Shown here: one piece after another, positions 8,487 through 16,701 of the stretch | Numbering within the stretch: the first letter of the stretch is position 1 | Layout: each line of letters opens with the position of its first letter | Source of the DNA: Opitutia bacterium | GTDB lineage: Bacteria; Verrucomicrobiota; Verrucomicrobiia; Opitutales; Seribacteraceae | NCBI GenBank assembly: GCA_002721705.1 | Contig: PBLJ01000026.1 | Location: 28,264-89,015 of the forward strand | Reading direction: 5' to 3' | DNA length: 60,752 bases | The notes under the pieces: model-generated | Databases searched by the model: none | The model's input: only the letters and a program-made list of their open reading frames with translations | What the model was told of the DNA's origin: nothing | Made by a program: the position numbers and the translations under genes

Positions 8487-8987
8487 ATGGATAATTTGCA
8501 CGCTTATTGGAGGATGGATTACGTCAGCGTCCCGAAGGAGGATTCCGAGGTGAAGAATCCCTTCGTTTCGTTACCTCGGATGGGAGACGACCGCAAGGCG
8601 TTGATCGTACGGCGGTCAACATCCGTTTACCTTGTTCTGAACAAATATCCCTATAATGCCGGACATTTATTGGTGGTGCCTTATCGTGAAGTCGCTCGAT
8701 TGTCAGACCTTGATGGCGAGGAACGCGTCGATTTCCTCGACGTGATCATTTTCGCTCAAGATCTTTTGGAGCGTACTCTTCGCCCGGATGGTTTCAACGT
8801 CGGCATGAACTTGGGCATGGATGCTGGGGCTGGCATCCCCCGGCATTTGCATTGTCACGTCGTCCCCCGTTGGAAAGCCGACGTAAACTTTATGCCAGTC
8901 ATTGCCAAGACAAGAGTTTTGCCTGAAGCTCTAGACGTCATGTGGGAAAAACTTAGCGAAGAAGTGTCAAAGATGATTTCCCAGTGA
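8487..8987 (+). CDS. HIT-family nucleotide hydrolase/phosphorylase
   Basis: A 166-residue histidine-triad protein. The nucleotide-binding and catalytic triad is in HLHCHVVPRW (H-x-H-x-H) near residue 119, preceded by NVGMNLGMDAGAG. The N-terminal region (YWRMDYV) and the insert VLNKYPYNAGHLLVVPYRE match the Ap4A phosphorylase-like branch (AP_4_A or FHIT-like), which acts on dinucleoside polyphosphates or nucleoside monophosphate conjugates. The start is preceded by a palindrome rather than a Shine-Dalgarno site. It heads the run leading to phoH, 14 nt downstream, and is probably co-transcribed with it. The exact substrate cannot be read from the sequence. Confidence 0.9.
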   Translation: MDNLHAYWRMDYVSVPKEDSEVKNPFVSLPRMGDDRKALIVRRSTSVYLVLNKYPYNAGHLLVVPYREVARLSDLDGEERVDFLDVIIFAQDLLERTLRPDGFNVGMNLGMDAGAGIPRHLHCHVVPRWKADVNFMPVIAKTRVLPEALDVMWEKLSEEVSKMISQ

Positions 8988-9001
8988 ACTGATTTCCGAA
9001 A

Positions 9002-9958
9002 ATGACGTCGAAAAAAATCCATTTCTCGAATGGTCGGTTGCTTAATCAACTGCACTGCGGCAAAACCGAAAATCTCGGCAAGGCTGAAAACGCCTTTGGC
9101 GTGGAATTGGTTGCTCGTGAAGACTGGCTTTCAATCGAAGGGCCTGAAAAGGGCGTAGCGCGTTGTGAAGAGTTCTTCGAAATTCTGCGGATGGGTCGAG
9201 AGCAAGGCTTCTCCTCGAGCAATGGTCAATTCATCCGCATTCTCGAGAAAGTGGCTGAAGGCAATGGTGACGAATACCGGGAATTGTACGCGGATCCCCT
9301 TCGGCTTCAAATCCGCAAAACCAGCGTGGTTCCCCGCAACTTGAGCCAGAAAAGTTATTTGCAGAGCATTTTGCGCAACGACGTTCTTTTCGGTATCGGG
9401 CCTGCGGGCACTGGAAAGACTTTCCTCGCGATGACTGCAGCTCTTCATTCCTTGTTGAATGGGGAGATCAAGAAGATCGTTCTGGCTCGACCGGCAGTCG
9501 AAGCCGGTGAGGCGTTGGGCTTTTTGCCCGGAGACCTGGAAGAAAAGCTTTTGCCCTATCTCCGACCACTTTACGATGCCATGGATGAGGTTCTGGGTTC
9601 AGTGGAAGCTCGTAAACTGGTGGAGACCGGTGTCGTCGAGATTGCTCCCTTGGCTTACATGCGCGGGCGCACCTTGTCTAATTGTTTCGCTCTCTTGGAC
9701 GAGGCTCAAAACACGACTTCTTCCCAGATGATGATGTTTTTGACTCGTCTCGGAGAGGGTAGCAAGATGGTGGTGACCGGAGACGTCACTCAAGTCGATT
9801 TGCCCAATCGGCGCGAATCAGGCCTCGTCGAGGTCGAGAAAATTCTCGAGAACGTGGACGGAATTACCTTTCATCATTTTCAAGACACCGACGTTGTGCG
9901 ACATCCTTTGGTCAGTGAAATAATTCGCCTTTACGGTGAGCGTTCCGATCACGCTTGA
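9002..9958 (+). CDS. PhoH-like ATPase
   Basis: A PhoH-family P-loop ATPase of 318 residues. It has Walker A GPAGTGKTF near residue 132, the family signature LARPAVEAGEALGFLPGDLE, and Walker B LLDEAQN near residue 231. The N-terminal about 100 residues carry the small KH-like region normal in this branch (YbeZ type). YbeZ works with the endoribonuclease YbeY in ribosome and RNA metabolism, and a ybeY gene lies 2.5 kb downstream on the same strand, which supports a shared role. The order phoH - HD-phosphodiesterase - ybeY is the one known from Firmicutes (phoH-yqfF-ybeY). Confidence 0.94.
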   Translation: MTSKKIHFSNGRLLNQLHCGKTENLGKAENAFGVELVAREDWLSIEGPEKGVARCEEFFEILRMGREQGFSSSNGQFIRILEKVAEGNGDEYRELYADPLRLQIRKTSVVPRNLSQKSYLQSILRNDVLFGIGPAGTGKTFLAMTAALHSLLNGEIKKIVLARPAVEAGEALGFLPGDLEEKLLPYLRPLYDAMDEVLGSVEARKLVETGVVEIAPLAYMRGRTLSNCFALLDEAQNTTSSQMMMFLTRLGEGSKMVVTGDVTQVDLPNRRESGLVEVEKILENVDGITFHHFQDTDVVRHPLVSEIIRLYGERSDHA

Positions 9959-9993
9959 AAACAAGACATGCAACCAAATACGCTCCTTAAATT

Positions 9994-12492
9994 ATGATCA
10001 AATTGTTGGCATGGTTTTCCCGCCGGAAAGGCAATGGTCGTCGTGGCGGGCGACGAAAGCCGGCGAGGGAAGACGATGAAAAGCAGGATGGGATGTCGTC
10101 CTCGAAGGCTTTTCTGAGGCGTCGCGTGAAACTCTCTTTTTTCACCGTCCTTTTTGCGACTGCGGTGGTTTTCATTTGTTTCTACGGACAAGCCCCTCCG
10201 GCTACTCGAAGCTTGTTGGTGGGAACGATTGCTCCGAAGAGCGTCTATTCGGATCAAACCTTTAGTTACGAGAGCGCCGAGAAGGTGATCAATGAGCGCA
10301 AGGCATTGTTGAGAGATAAGGCGCAGTACGATCGCCATAAGGACCAGGAGGCTCGTTTCATTGAAGGTTTGGCGCTTTTCGAGAAGGGCCTTTCTCAAAA
10401 CTTAAGCGAGGATGATGAAGGTCTAGGTTCTGCCAACCTGGATTTAGCCAATGAACTTCGGGAGTCGCATGAAATCGATTTCACTTCCGACGTCCTAGCG
10501 GCGTTTTCCCTCGTGAGAGGCAATGCCGAAAGGCAAATCATCTACCAAAAAATCCAACGCGAACTGGATAAGCTGCATACGAAAGGCGTACTGAAGAACC
10601 CATCCGAATTCTTGAGGTTTCATTCAGAAGATAATGCCACCAAGGCGTTGGCCACAAAAAGCTACGAAATAGCCGGCTCCTTGCTTGTGATCGGAGGAGT
10701 GGATGAAGGTTTGGGCTTGCTGTTGTTGGAAGTGGAGGACTTCCCTCACTTGAACGACTTGGTGCAAACGATCCGTTCCGATGAGAACAGGACGGTGGAT
10801 GATTTTTCACTGTCTGAATTGGCTTCGGAGAGTGAAGACTTGAATGCTACCAATGAGGCCCGCGATTTACGCCAGCAAATGGCTTCGGCCTTCACTTCGC
10901 TGGCCATTCAGGGCTTGGTCCTTCGCGAATATAACGAGGAAAAGACCGAGACTGTCGTTAACCGTGAGATGGAGGTTTCTCGATCTAAAGGTGAATTCAA
11001 CCTTACGGTCAAGGAAGGGGAGCGCATCATTCACAAAGGACATGAGATCATTCCCGAAGCCCGCGAGAAATATACGGCTTTCCTTGAGCAAACGGGAAGT
11101 GAAGAGACTTTGTTTCCGCGTCGCATCCTTTTGACCTGCGCCACTTTTCTCTTCGCTCTGCTCTACATCAATTTGGTTTTGCCGGAATTTTGGCGCAACG
11201 ATGCCAAGAGAGCAATTGTCGCGGTGGCCATAGTATCCAATCTTCTGCTTTCTCGTGGGGTGTTGGAACTGGGAGGAACCGACTTGTTCGGAGGCAATCC
11301 TTTGTTCGTTGCCTTGTTGCCTTACTTACTACCTGTGGCATTTGCTCCGATCGTAGTCATGATAACCGTTGGCCCCCGCATGGCTGCGCTTTCGGCCCTG
11401 ATGGCTAGTGTTTTTCATGCTGCGATGGCAGGGTCGGAAGTTGAATCCTTGGCAATTTCCCTTGGAGCTTCACTCACGGGAGCTTTTTTCTGTCGGGACG
11501 TTCGTTTGCGTAAACACGTTTTGCGAGCAGGAGCTTTTGCCGGGTTGGTGGCGGCTGTTCTCGCAGTGTCCTTGGGCATTGCCACCGGATATGATTTATG
11601 GATCACCGCGCTTCAAGCAGGGGCGGCTTTCCTGACGGGAGTAATGACCGGGGCCTTGGTGACCGGGGTTCTCCCCATGTTCGAGAACATGTTCAAAGTG
11701 ACCACGGAAGTTACCTTGCTCGAGTTGACGGATTACAATCATCCGATCCTGCGACGTATGCAAATGGACGCGCCGGGCACCTACCATCACAGCTTGATGG
11801 TCGCCACCCTTTCGGAGAACGCGGCTTTGGCGGTGGGGGGCAATCCCTTGCTTTGTCGAACATGTTCCTTGTATCACGACATAGGGAAAATGGTTCAACC
11901 CGAGTATTTCACTGAGAATCAAGGAGGGCAGGACAACCCTCACTTACGGCGAAACCCGTCCATGAGCGCATTGATCATCAAGAGCCACGTCAAGGAAGGC
12001 GTGGAGATGGCGCGCCGAGCAAAATTGCCGGAAGTCGTGATAGACGTTATCAAGCAGCATCACGGTACTTCATTGGTTCGGTACTTTTATTACGAAGCGG
12101 TTCGCAAGAGCCAGCAAACCAAATTGCCTCTAGGAGAAAAAGAGGAAGTGGATGAAAGTACCTATCGTTACGACGGCCCGCGTCCCCGTTTCAAGGAGAG
12201 CGCAATTATCTTCTTTGCGGATGCCGTCGAGGCAACCAGTCGCAGTTTGAAGAAAGTGACTAGTCGAAGCGTGGAGGAAATGCTGGATTCCATTTTTGCC
12301 GAGCGTCTGGATGACGGTCAACTGGATGAGTGCGCCTTGACCCTGGAAGAGATCAAGCTGATCAAGAAAAGCTTCAGCAAGACAATCCTCAATATGTTGC
12401 ACGCTCGAATAGAATATCCTGAATTGGAAAAGGAAAATGGAAAGGCAAAGAAGGACCGAGAAGACGACAAAGCTGAGGGTGGCGATAAGTAA
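9994..12492 (+). CDS. pgpH: PgpH/YqfF-type membrane HD phosphodiesterase (c-di-AMP)
   Basis: 832 residues. A basic Arg-rich N-terminus is followed by a first membrane helix (about 47-69), an extracytoplasmic 7TMR-HDED domain (about 70-375), seven membrane helices (about 380-570) and a cytoplasmic HD domain. The HD domain has YHHS near residue 597, YHDIGKM near 629, KSHVKEG and KQHHGTSLV. In Listeria and Bacillus this architecture hydrolyses cyclic di-AMP. The gene sits between phoH and ybeY, as in Firmicutes. No c-di-AMP synthase gene (dacA) is in the window, so the signal molecule is inferred from family only. The last 56 nt overlap the proposed start of ybeY, suggesting coupled translation. 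Confidence 0.92.
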   Translation: MIKLLAWFSRRKGNGRRGGRRKPAREDDEKQDGMSSSKAFLRRRVKLSFFTVLFATAVVFICFYGQAPPATRSLLVGTIAPKSVYSDQTFSYESAEKVINERKALLRDKAQYDRHKDQEARFIEGLALFEKGLSQNLSEDDEGLGSANLDLANELRESHEIDFTSDVLAAFSLVRGNAERQIIYQKIQRELDKLHTKGVLKNPSEFLRFHSEDNATKALATKSYEIAGSLLVIGGVDEGLGLLLLEVEDFPHLNDLVQTIRSDENRTVDDFSLSELASESEDLNATNEARDLRQQMASAFTSLAIQGLVLREYNEEKTETVVNREMEVSRSKGEFNLTVKEGERIIHKGHEIIPEAREKYTAFLEQTGSEETLFPRRILLTCATFLFALLYINLVLPEFWRNDAKRAIVAVAIVSNLLLSRGVLELGGTDLFGGNPLFVALLPYLLPVAFAPIVVMITVGPRMAALSALMASVFHAAMAGSEVESLAISLGASLTGAFFCRDVRLRKHVLRAGAFAGLVAAVLAVSLGIATGYDLWITALQAGAAFLTGVMTGALVTGVLPMFENMFKVTTEVTLLELTDYNHPILRRMQMDAPGTYHHSLMVATLSENAALAVGGNPLLCRTCSLYHDIGKMVQPEYFTENQGGQDNPHLRRNPSMSALIIKSHVKEGVEMARRAKLPEVVIDVIKQHHGTSLVRYFYYEAVRKSQQTKLPLGEKEEVDESTYRYDGPRPRFKESAIIFFADAVEATSRSLKKVTSRSVEEMLDSIFAERLDDGQLDECALTLEEIKLIKKSFSKTILNMLHARIEYPELEKENGKAKKDREDDKAEGGDK

Positions 12493-12922
12493 CCGTTGCG
12501 AGCGGCTGTCTTTCCAAGAGGAAAAGGTTCGAACCTTTTTCGACGTCGTTTCAACGTTTCATGACGTTCCTTTGGAGGGAGAATTATCGATCGCTTTCTT
12601 GAATGATTCCGAAATGTCCGACTTACACGAGCGTTTCCTTCAGGATCCCACGCCTACGGACGTCCTGACTTTTCCGGGTGACGAGAACGAGCGTTTTGCT
12701 GGTGAAATATGCGTTTCCGCGGAACGGGCTTGGACCGAAAGTGTCTCCCGAGGAATTTCTTTTTCTCAAGAGATGTGCCTTTATCTCGTTCATGGATGGC
12801 TCCACCTGAAAGGATATGATGATCACTCGGAATCAGATCGCCAAGCTATGCGACGGGCCGAGAAGGAGACCTTGGGAGAAGTCGAGGCAAGGAGAGCGAT
12901 ACCCATCTTCTCCATGGACTGA
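12437..12922 (+). CDS. ybeY: Endoribonuclease YbeY
   Basis: A 161-residue single-strand endoribonuclease acting in 16S rRNA 3'-end maturation. The zinc site H-G-x-L-H-x-x-G-Y-D-H is present as HGWLHLKGYDDH (one extra D), and PTDVLTFPGDENE is the other family motif. The first ATG at 12437 overlaps the end of pgpH by 56 nt; a GTG at 12478 is an alternative that would leave a shorter overlap. A perfect 18-bp palindrome followed by a T-run lies at the start of the reading frame. It is 117 bp from the next gene. Confidence 0.92.
   Translation: MERQRRTEKTTKLRVAISNRCERLSFQEEKVRTFFDVVSTFHDVPLEGELSIAFLNDSEMSDLHERFLQDPTPTDVLTFPGDENERFAGEICVSAERAWTESVSRGISFSQEMCLYLVHGWLHLKGYDDHSESDRQAMRRAEKETLGEVEARRAIPIFSMD
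12522..12539. repeat. 18-bp perfect palindrome, terminator-like
   Basis: AAAAGGTTCGAACCTTTT, followed by one more T, lies 30 nt after the pgpH stop and inside the start of ybeY. In RNA it can form a 7-bp stem with a 4-base loop and a U-run, like a small intrinsic terminator. The core GGTTCGAACC was checked as a tRNA T-arm and rejected because no tRNA fold surrounds it. Confidence 0.45.
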
Positions 12923-13006
12923 ACCTTTTTCAGTCAACTCGACGGGGTAGCCGTTCAATGATGGTTTTCCGTTGTTTTTTCGAGCTGTCTCGATAGAGAT
13001 GACGCT

Positions 13007-13021
13007 TTCCCCAGCGGGGAA
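13007..13021. promoter_or_regulatory. Hairpin upstream of the DUF502 gene
   Basis: TTCCCC-AGC-GGGGAA forms a 6-bp stem 18 nt before the start codon at 13040. The 117-bp gap from ybeY is the largest within this run, so a promoter or translational control element may be here; no clear -35/-10 pair was recognised. Confidence 0.3.
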
Positions 13022-13039
13022 GACCAATATGAATCGGCA

Positions 13040-13720
13040 ATGTTTCGCAAATTACGTAATTCCTTCGTCACGGGTCTTTTGATCTTCTTGCCCTTGGGAG
13101 CCACCTTGTTCGTGGTGAATTTCCTCTTGGGAATCGTCAAGGATCCCGCGATCCAAGTCATGCATTGGCTTCGATGGGATGAAGGCAGTGTGTCCGACTA
13201 TGAGCTTTTGGTTGCGTTAATCGGTTTGTTCGTAGCTGTCACTGGACTTACGTTCATTGGCTTTCTCTCGAATTATTTATTTGGCAAGCTTTTCATCCGT
13301 TTCTCCGAGAGAATCTTGGTGAAAGTCCCCTTTGTCGGCGTTGTTTATCGCACAGTGAAGCAGATCGTGGACACCTTTAGCAAAGAAAATAGGGCGGTTT
13401 TCCAAGAGGTGGTTCTTATCGAGTATCCCAGACCCAATTGCTATGCCTTGGGCTTTCTGACCAATAACGCTCGCGGCGAAGTGGAAGAGAAAACCGGAAA
13501 ATCCCTCGCTAACGTTTTCCTTCCGACCACTCCAAATCCCACCAGTGGCTATTTGCTGATGCTCCCAAGGGAAGAGGTCCAGAGTCTGGAAATGTCGGTG
13601 GGCGAAGGAATGAAAATGATCATCTCCGGCGGCGCTGTCATTCCAGAATACGGCAAAGTGGAGCAACCTGAGGAAACAAAGGAAATCGAGGGAAAGGCAT
13701 CACCCGAGGAAGGGGATTGA
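13040..13720 (+). CDS. DUF502 family membrane protein
   Basis: 226 residues. Two membrane helices are clear, about 8-35 (VTGLLIFLPLGATLFVV) and 52-80 (LLVALIGLFVAVTGLTFIGFLSNY within that span). The soluble part carries the family pattern VPFVGVVYRTVKQIVDTF, FQEVVLIEYPRP and TTPNPTSGYLLMLPREEV. The C-terminus is rich in Glu and Lys. DUF502 proteins are widespread inner-membrane proteins without an agreed function. The stop is immediately followed by the ATG of the RecO-like gene, so the two are translated from one message. Confidence 0.9.
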   Translation: MFRKLRNSFVTGLLIFLPLGATLFVVNFLLGIVKDPAIQVMHWLRWDEGSVSDYELLVALIGLFVAVTGLTFIGFLSNYLFGKLFIRFSERILVKVPFVGVVYRTVKQIVDTFSKENRAVFQEVVLIEYPRPNCYALGFLTNNARGEVEEKTGKSLANVFLPTTPNPTSGYLLMLPREEVQSLEMSVGEGMKMIISGGAVIPEYGKVEQPEETKEIEGKASPEEGD

Positions 13721-14329
13721 ATGAGCTTGGCTTCTTTTGCGATCGAAGGATTGGTCGTGGGACGAGAGGAGCCTTCGGAAAAGTTTCGGGAGCTTACCCT
13801 TTTCTCCGCGACCGATGGGTTGCTTAGATGCAGGTGTCGTTTGTCGACCAGCAAGACCACGTCCGTCCCTGATTTGTTTTCGGACGTGGAAACCGTGCTG
13901 AATCCCATGAGTGGAGGACACCTCCACTACCTCGGAGAGTGGAGGTGCTTGCGTTCGCGAGTTGCAATTGGATTGGATTATAGACGACTGGAGGCAGCGG
14001 GCGCCTTGGCTCGAATTATCCTGCGAAATGCTCGGTGGTTGGAGACTTTTGAAAATGCCAGCAAGGTGATTCATCAAGCGCTCGATGCTCTGGACTCGGA
14101 GATTTCGCCCGAGGCTGTGCGGCTAAAGGCGCTTTATATGCTTGTTCATTCCGAAGGTTATCCAGTTTTCGAGGATTGGAGGTCGGGAGTTTCCGACCTT
14201 GATCGAAACGGCATCGATGCGGTCTTGAACCATCCGGTGAGCTCCTGCGATTTTATGGAAGAGGATATTTCGCGGTGGCGGATAGACCTTGAACGCTGGA
14301 TCGCCTCCAAGACTGAATTCGTCCTCTGA
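13721..14329 (+). CDS. recO: RecO-like DNA repair protein
   Basis: 202 residues. The N-terminal portion (FAIEGLVVGREEPSEKFREL) resembles the OB-fold of RecO, which anneals DNA and loads RecA with RecR. The C-terminal part (EAVRLKALYMLVHSEGYPVF) resembles the helical RecO domain. No CxxC zinc-finger pair is present, unlike many RecO proteins, so this copy is either a divergent member or a look-alike. Gene order helps: RecO lies downstream of phoH, yqfF/pgpH and ybeY in Firmicutes as well. RecF is encoded 2.4 kb downstream. The gene starts directly after the DUF502 stop codon. Confidence 0.62.
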   Translation: MSLASFAIEGLVVGREEPSEKFRELTLFSATDGLLRCRCRLSTSKTTSVPDLFSDVETVLNPMSGGHLHYLGEWRCLRSRVAIGLDYRRLEAAGALARIILRNARWLETFENASKVIHQALDALDSEISPEAVRLKALYMLVHSEGYPVFEDWRSGVSDLDRNGIDAVLNHPVSSCDFMEEDISRWRIDLERWIASKTEFVL

Positions 14330-14387
14330 AGTCGGCTTAGTCTTGCCACCGAGCGTCACATGCGTATACCTGAAACTGTGATGTGAG

Positions 14388-14807
14388 ATGAGCGTTTTTC
14401 GCAAGACGATCGAAGTGAATTCGTTAGGGAAGGGAACCAGCGAAATCACTGGGAAGGTGCAGACAGGCTTGGACGAGTCAGGCTTGAGCGACGGCTTGGC
14501 TACGGTTTTCCTGCTGCATACCAGTTGCAGTTTGGTTCTGATGGAAAACGCCGACCCCTCGGCAAGACGCGACTTGGAGCGTTTCATGGAGGACTTGGTG
14601 CCCGAGGATTATCCTCATTTCACTCACACATATGAAGGCCCGGATGATATGCCTTCTCACATCAAGATGGCTCTGACACGCAGTTCGGAGACCATCCCAT
14701 TCGCCGATGGGAAACTATTGCTTGGTACTTGGCAGGGAGTGTTCTTGTGGGAACATCGCTTGGCTCGACATCGTCGGAAGATTAATCTTAGTTACATGGG
14801 GGAATGA
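14388..14807 (+). CDS. YjbQ (UPF0047) family protein
   Basis: 139 residues, a compact one-domain protein of the YjbQ/UPF0047 family. Family marks are LHTSCSLVLMENADPSARRDLERF, split here around residue 50, HTYEGPDDMPSHIK and the C-terminal LLLGTWQGVFLWEH. Some members have weak thiamine-phosphate synthase activity, but the true role is unsettled. Its stop overlaps the start of the LysM lipoprotein gene by 4 nt (ATGA), so translation is coupled to it. Confidence 0.9.
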   Translation: MSVFRKTIEVNSLGKGTSEITGKVQTGLDESGLSDGLATVFLLHTSCSLVLMENADPSARRDLERFMEDLVPEDYPHFTHTYEGPDDMPSHIKMALTRSSETIPFADGKLLLGTWQGVFLWEHRLARHRRKINLSYMGE

Positions 14808-15550
14808 TGAGGATAAGGATAAAAACCGTTCAGGCCGTGCTTGGCCTTACTTGTACATTTGCTTGGTTGACTGGTTGCGGTCAGGGCGATTCCCATTTGA
14901 ACGAAAAGGAAAACCCAGATTACCAGCGAGGCCATGCACTTCTTAGACAAGGACTTAAGGAGGAGGCGCTGGATCAATTTCTGCAAGTGCTTGATGAAGA
15001 CATGGCCCCTCAGACCCATTTGGAATTAGGGCAACTTTTTCTGGACGTGGAAAGTCGCAATGACCCCGTGCAGGCGATTTATCATCTCGAATCTTTCCTC
15101 CGGCAAAATCCTGATTCGCGAGAAGCCGAGAACGTGAAGCAACTGATTGCTACTGCCGAAAAGCAGTTTTTGTCTGGATTGGCGGGTCGACCTTACGGCG
15201 ACCTTATGGAGACCGAGGAATTACGCGCCAGCAACTCGGCGCTTGGGCAACAGGTGCAGCAGCTCAAGTCGCGTTTGAGCAATTACGAGGAAATTCCGGA
15301 AGAGCAAATATCCGCGGGTTCGCCGGACGAGCGATCTTCTCCCGTGGTCGATTCATCTGAAGTGATCACCCCAAGTGAGAACACCTATATCGTGCAAACA
15401 GGAGACAGCCTTTATGTAATCAGCGTTCGGTTTTACGGGTCTCCTCTTTACGTCGAAGCGATACACGAGGCCAACCGTGAAACGATGCCCAGCAAGGACA
15501 GCCTGCGGGTGGGCCAACAGTTGACCTTGCCCAAGGTTGCAAGGCGGTGA
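14804..15550 (+). CDS. LysM lipoprotein with TPR-like region
   Basis: 248 residues. A lipoprotein signal ends in LTGC (Cys25), so it is probably lipid-anchored to a membrane. Residues about 38-130 form helical repeats of TPR type (YQRGHALLRQGLKEEALDQF, LELGQLFLDVE). A short coiled stretch (ALGQQVQQLKSRL) and a Ser/Pro/Glu linker follow. The C-terminal LysM domain (about 196-245, YIVQTGDSLYVISVRFYGS) binds N-acetylglucosamine chains of peptidoglycan. It is probably an envelope scaffold or cell-wall enzyme helper. It is coupled by 4-nt overlaps to yjbQ upstream and to the cysteine desulfurase gene downstream, which is an unexpected grouping. Confidence 0.87.
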   Translation: MMRIRIKTVQAVLGLTCTFAWLTGCGQGDSHLNEKENPDYQRGHALLRQGLKEEALDQFLQVLDEDMAPQTHLELGQLFLDVESRNDPVQAIYHLESFLRQNPDSREAENVKQLIATAEKQFLSGLAGRPYGDLMETEELRASNSALGQQVQQLKSRLSNYEEIPEEQISAGSPDERSSPVVDSSEVITPSENTYIVQTGDSLYVISVRFYGSPLYVEAIHEANRETMPSKDSLRVGQQLTLPKVARR

Positions 15551-16701
15551 GAGAGATTTCGACTGAACGTTATTTCGATCACAACGCGACTGCGCCTCTG
15601 AGAGCCGTCGCACGCAAGGCGTGGGAAGAAGCCTTGGAATCGTTTTGGAGCAATCCTTCCAGTCCGCACGCCGGAGGAGTGCGTTGCCGGGCATTGTTGG
15701 AGCAAGCCAGGGAAAGCTTGGGCCAGGTGCTTCAAGTATCGAGTGAAGACCTTGTCTTTACTTCCGGGGCTACGGAGGGAAACAATTCAGTTCTCGCTCA
15801 TTTTTTCGCCCAAGCGGATTCATTGAGCACAGTTGCCGTTTCCGCCGTGGAGCATCCGTCCGTACTACATGCGGCCAAGCAACGATTCGGAGGAAAGGTC
15901 ATTCCCGTGGCGGTCGATTCCCATGGCGTTCTTTCCCTTGACGCCTTGGCTGAGGTATTGAACCAAAGCAACCTGGAACTTGTTTCGGTGGCTGCGGCCA
16001 ACAATGAAACCGGAGTCATTCAGCCTTGGTCTGATGCCTTGGGAATGTGCCGTGAGGCGAAGGTGCCTTTCCATTGCGACGTCACGCAGTGGCTGGGTCG
16101 CATTCCTGTAGAAGGTTTGGCTTGCTGCGATTTTCTTACCGGCAGCTTTCACAAGCTGGGAGGACCCAAAGGCGTCGGTTTCATGAAAACCACTGGTTTG
16201 GACTCGACCCCGTTGCTTTTCGGTGGAGAGCAGGAAAGAGGAAGACGGGCGGGTACGGAAAACCTGCCTGCCATTTTGGCGGCGCTGGCCGCTCTCGAGG
16301 AGGCGGTGTCCGAGGTTTCCGATTCAAGTCCTCGTGATCTTTTCGAATCCCGGGTTCAGGAGTTGGTGCCTGGAACGGAGATTTTGGCAAAGGAGGTTGA
16401 ACGCTTGCCAAACGTTTCAGCGCTAATGCTTTCCGCTTTCGAGAACCTTCGTTGGATCAATCGATTGGATCGTTTGGGATTCGCCGTTTCTACGGGATCT
16501 GCTTGCGCAACGGCCAATGAAGCTCCCTCGCACGTGCTTGCTGCCATGGGCCTTCAGCCAGAGGCGGCTCGCCGAGTGATTAGAGTCAGTGGCGGATGGT
16601 CCAACAACGCCGAGAATTGGGATGAATTGGCCGATTCCCTGGGGAGCGTTTACAGGGAATTAAGCAAAGAAGAGGATTCATCTCAAGTAGTGTCCCTGTG
16701 A
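15547..16701 (+). CDS. Cysteine desulfurase (NifS/IscS family)
   Basis: 384 residues from a GTG that overlaps the previous stop (GTGA). A PLP-dependent enzyme that takes sulfur from cysteine for Fe-S clusters or tRNA thiolation. FDHNATAPL is the N-terminal signature, VFTSGATEGNN binds the cofactor phosphate, SFHKLGGPKG carries the PLP lysine near residue 203, and GRRAGTEN is the conserved loop. The catalytic cysteine is in STGSACAT near residue 319. No iscU, sufU or thiI gene is nearby, so the acceptor is not indicated. It overlaps recF by 4 nt, again implying coupled translation. Confidence 0.93.
   Translation: MREISTERYFDHNATAPLRAVARKAWEEALESFWSNPSSPHAGGVRCRALLEQARESLGQVLQVSSEDLVFTSGATEGNNSVLAHFFAQADSLSTVAVSAVEHPSVLHAAKQRFGGKVIPVAVDSHGVLSLDALAEVLNQSNLELVSVAAANNETGVIQPWSDALGMCREAKVPFHCDVTQWLGRIPVEGLACCDFLTGSFHKLGGPKGVGFMKTTGLDSTPLLFGGEQERGRRAGTENLPAILAALAALEEAVSEVSDSSPRDLFESRVQELVPGTEILAKEVERLPNVSALMLSAFENLRWINRLDRLGFAVSTGSACATANEAPSHVLAAMGLQPEAARRVIRVSGGWSNNAENWDELADSLGSVYRELSKEEDSSQVVSL

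Noticed and set aside
12522..12539. GGTTCGAACC as the T-arm of a tRNA
   Set aside because: No acceptor, D-arm or anticodon pairing fits around it, and it lies inside the ybeY frame.
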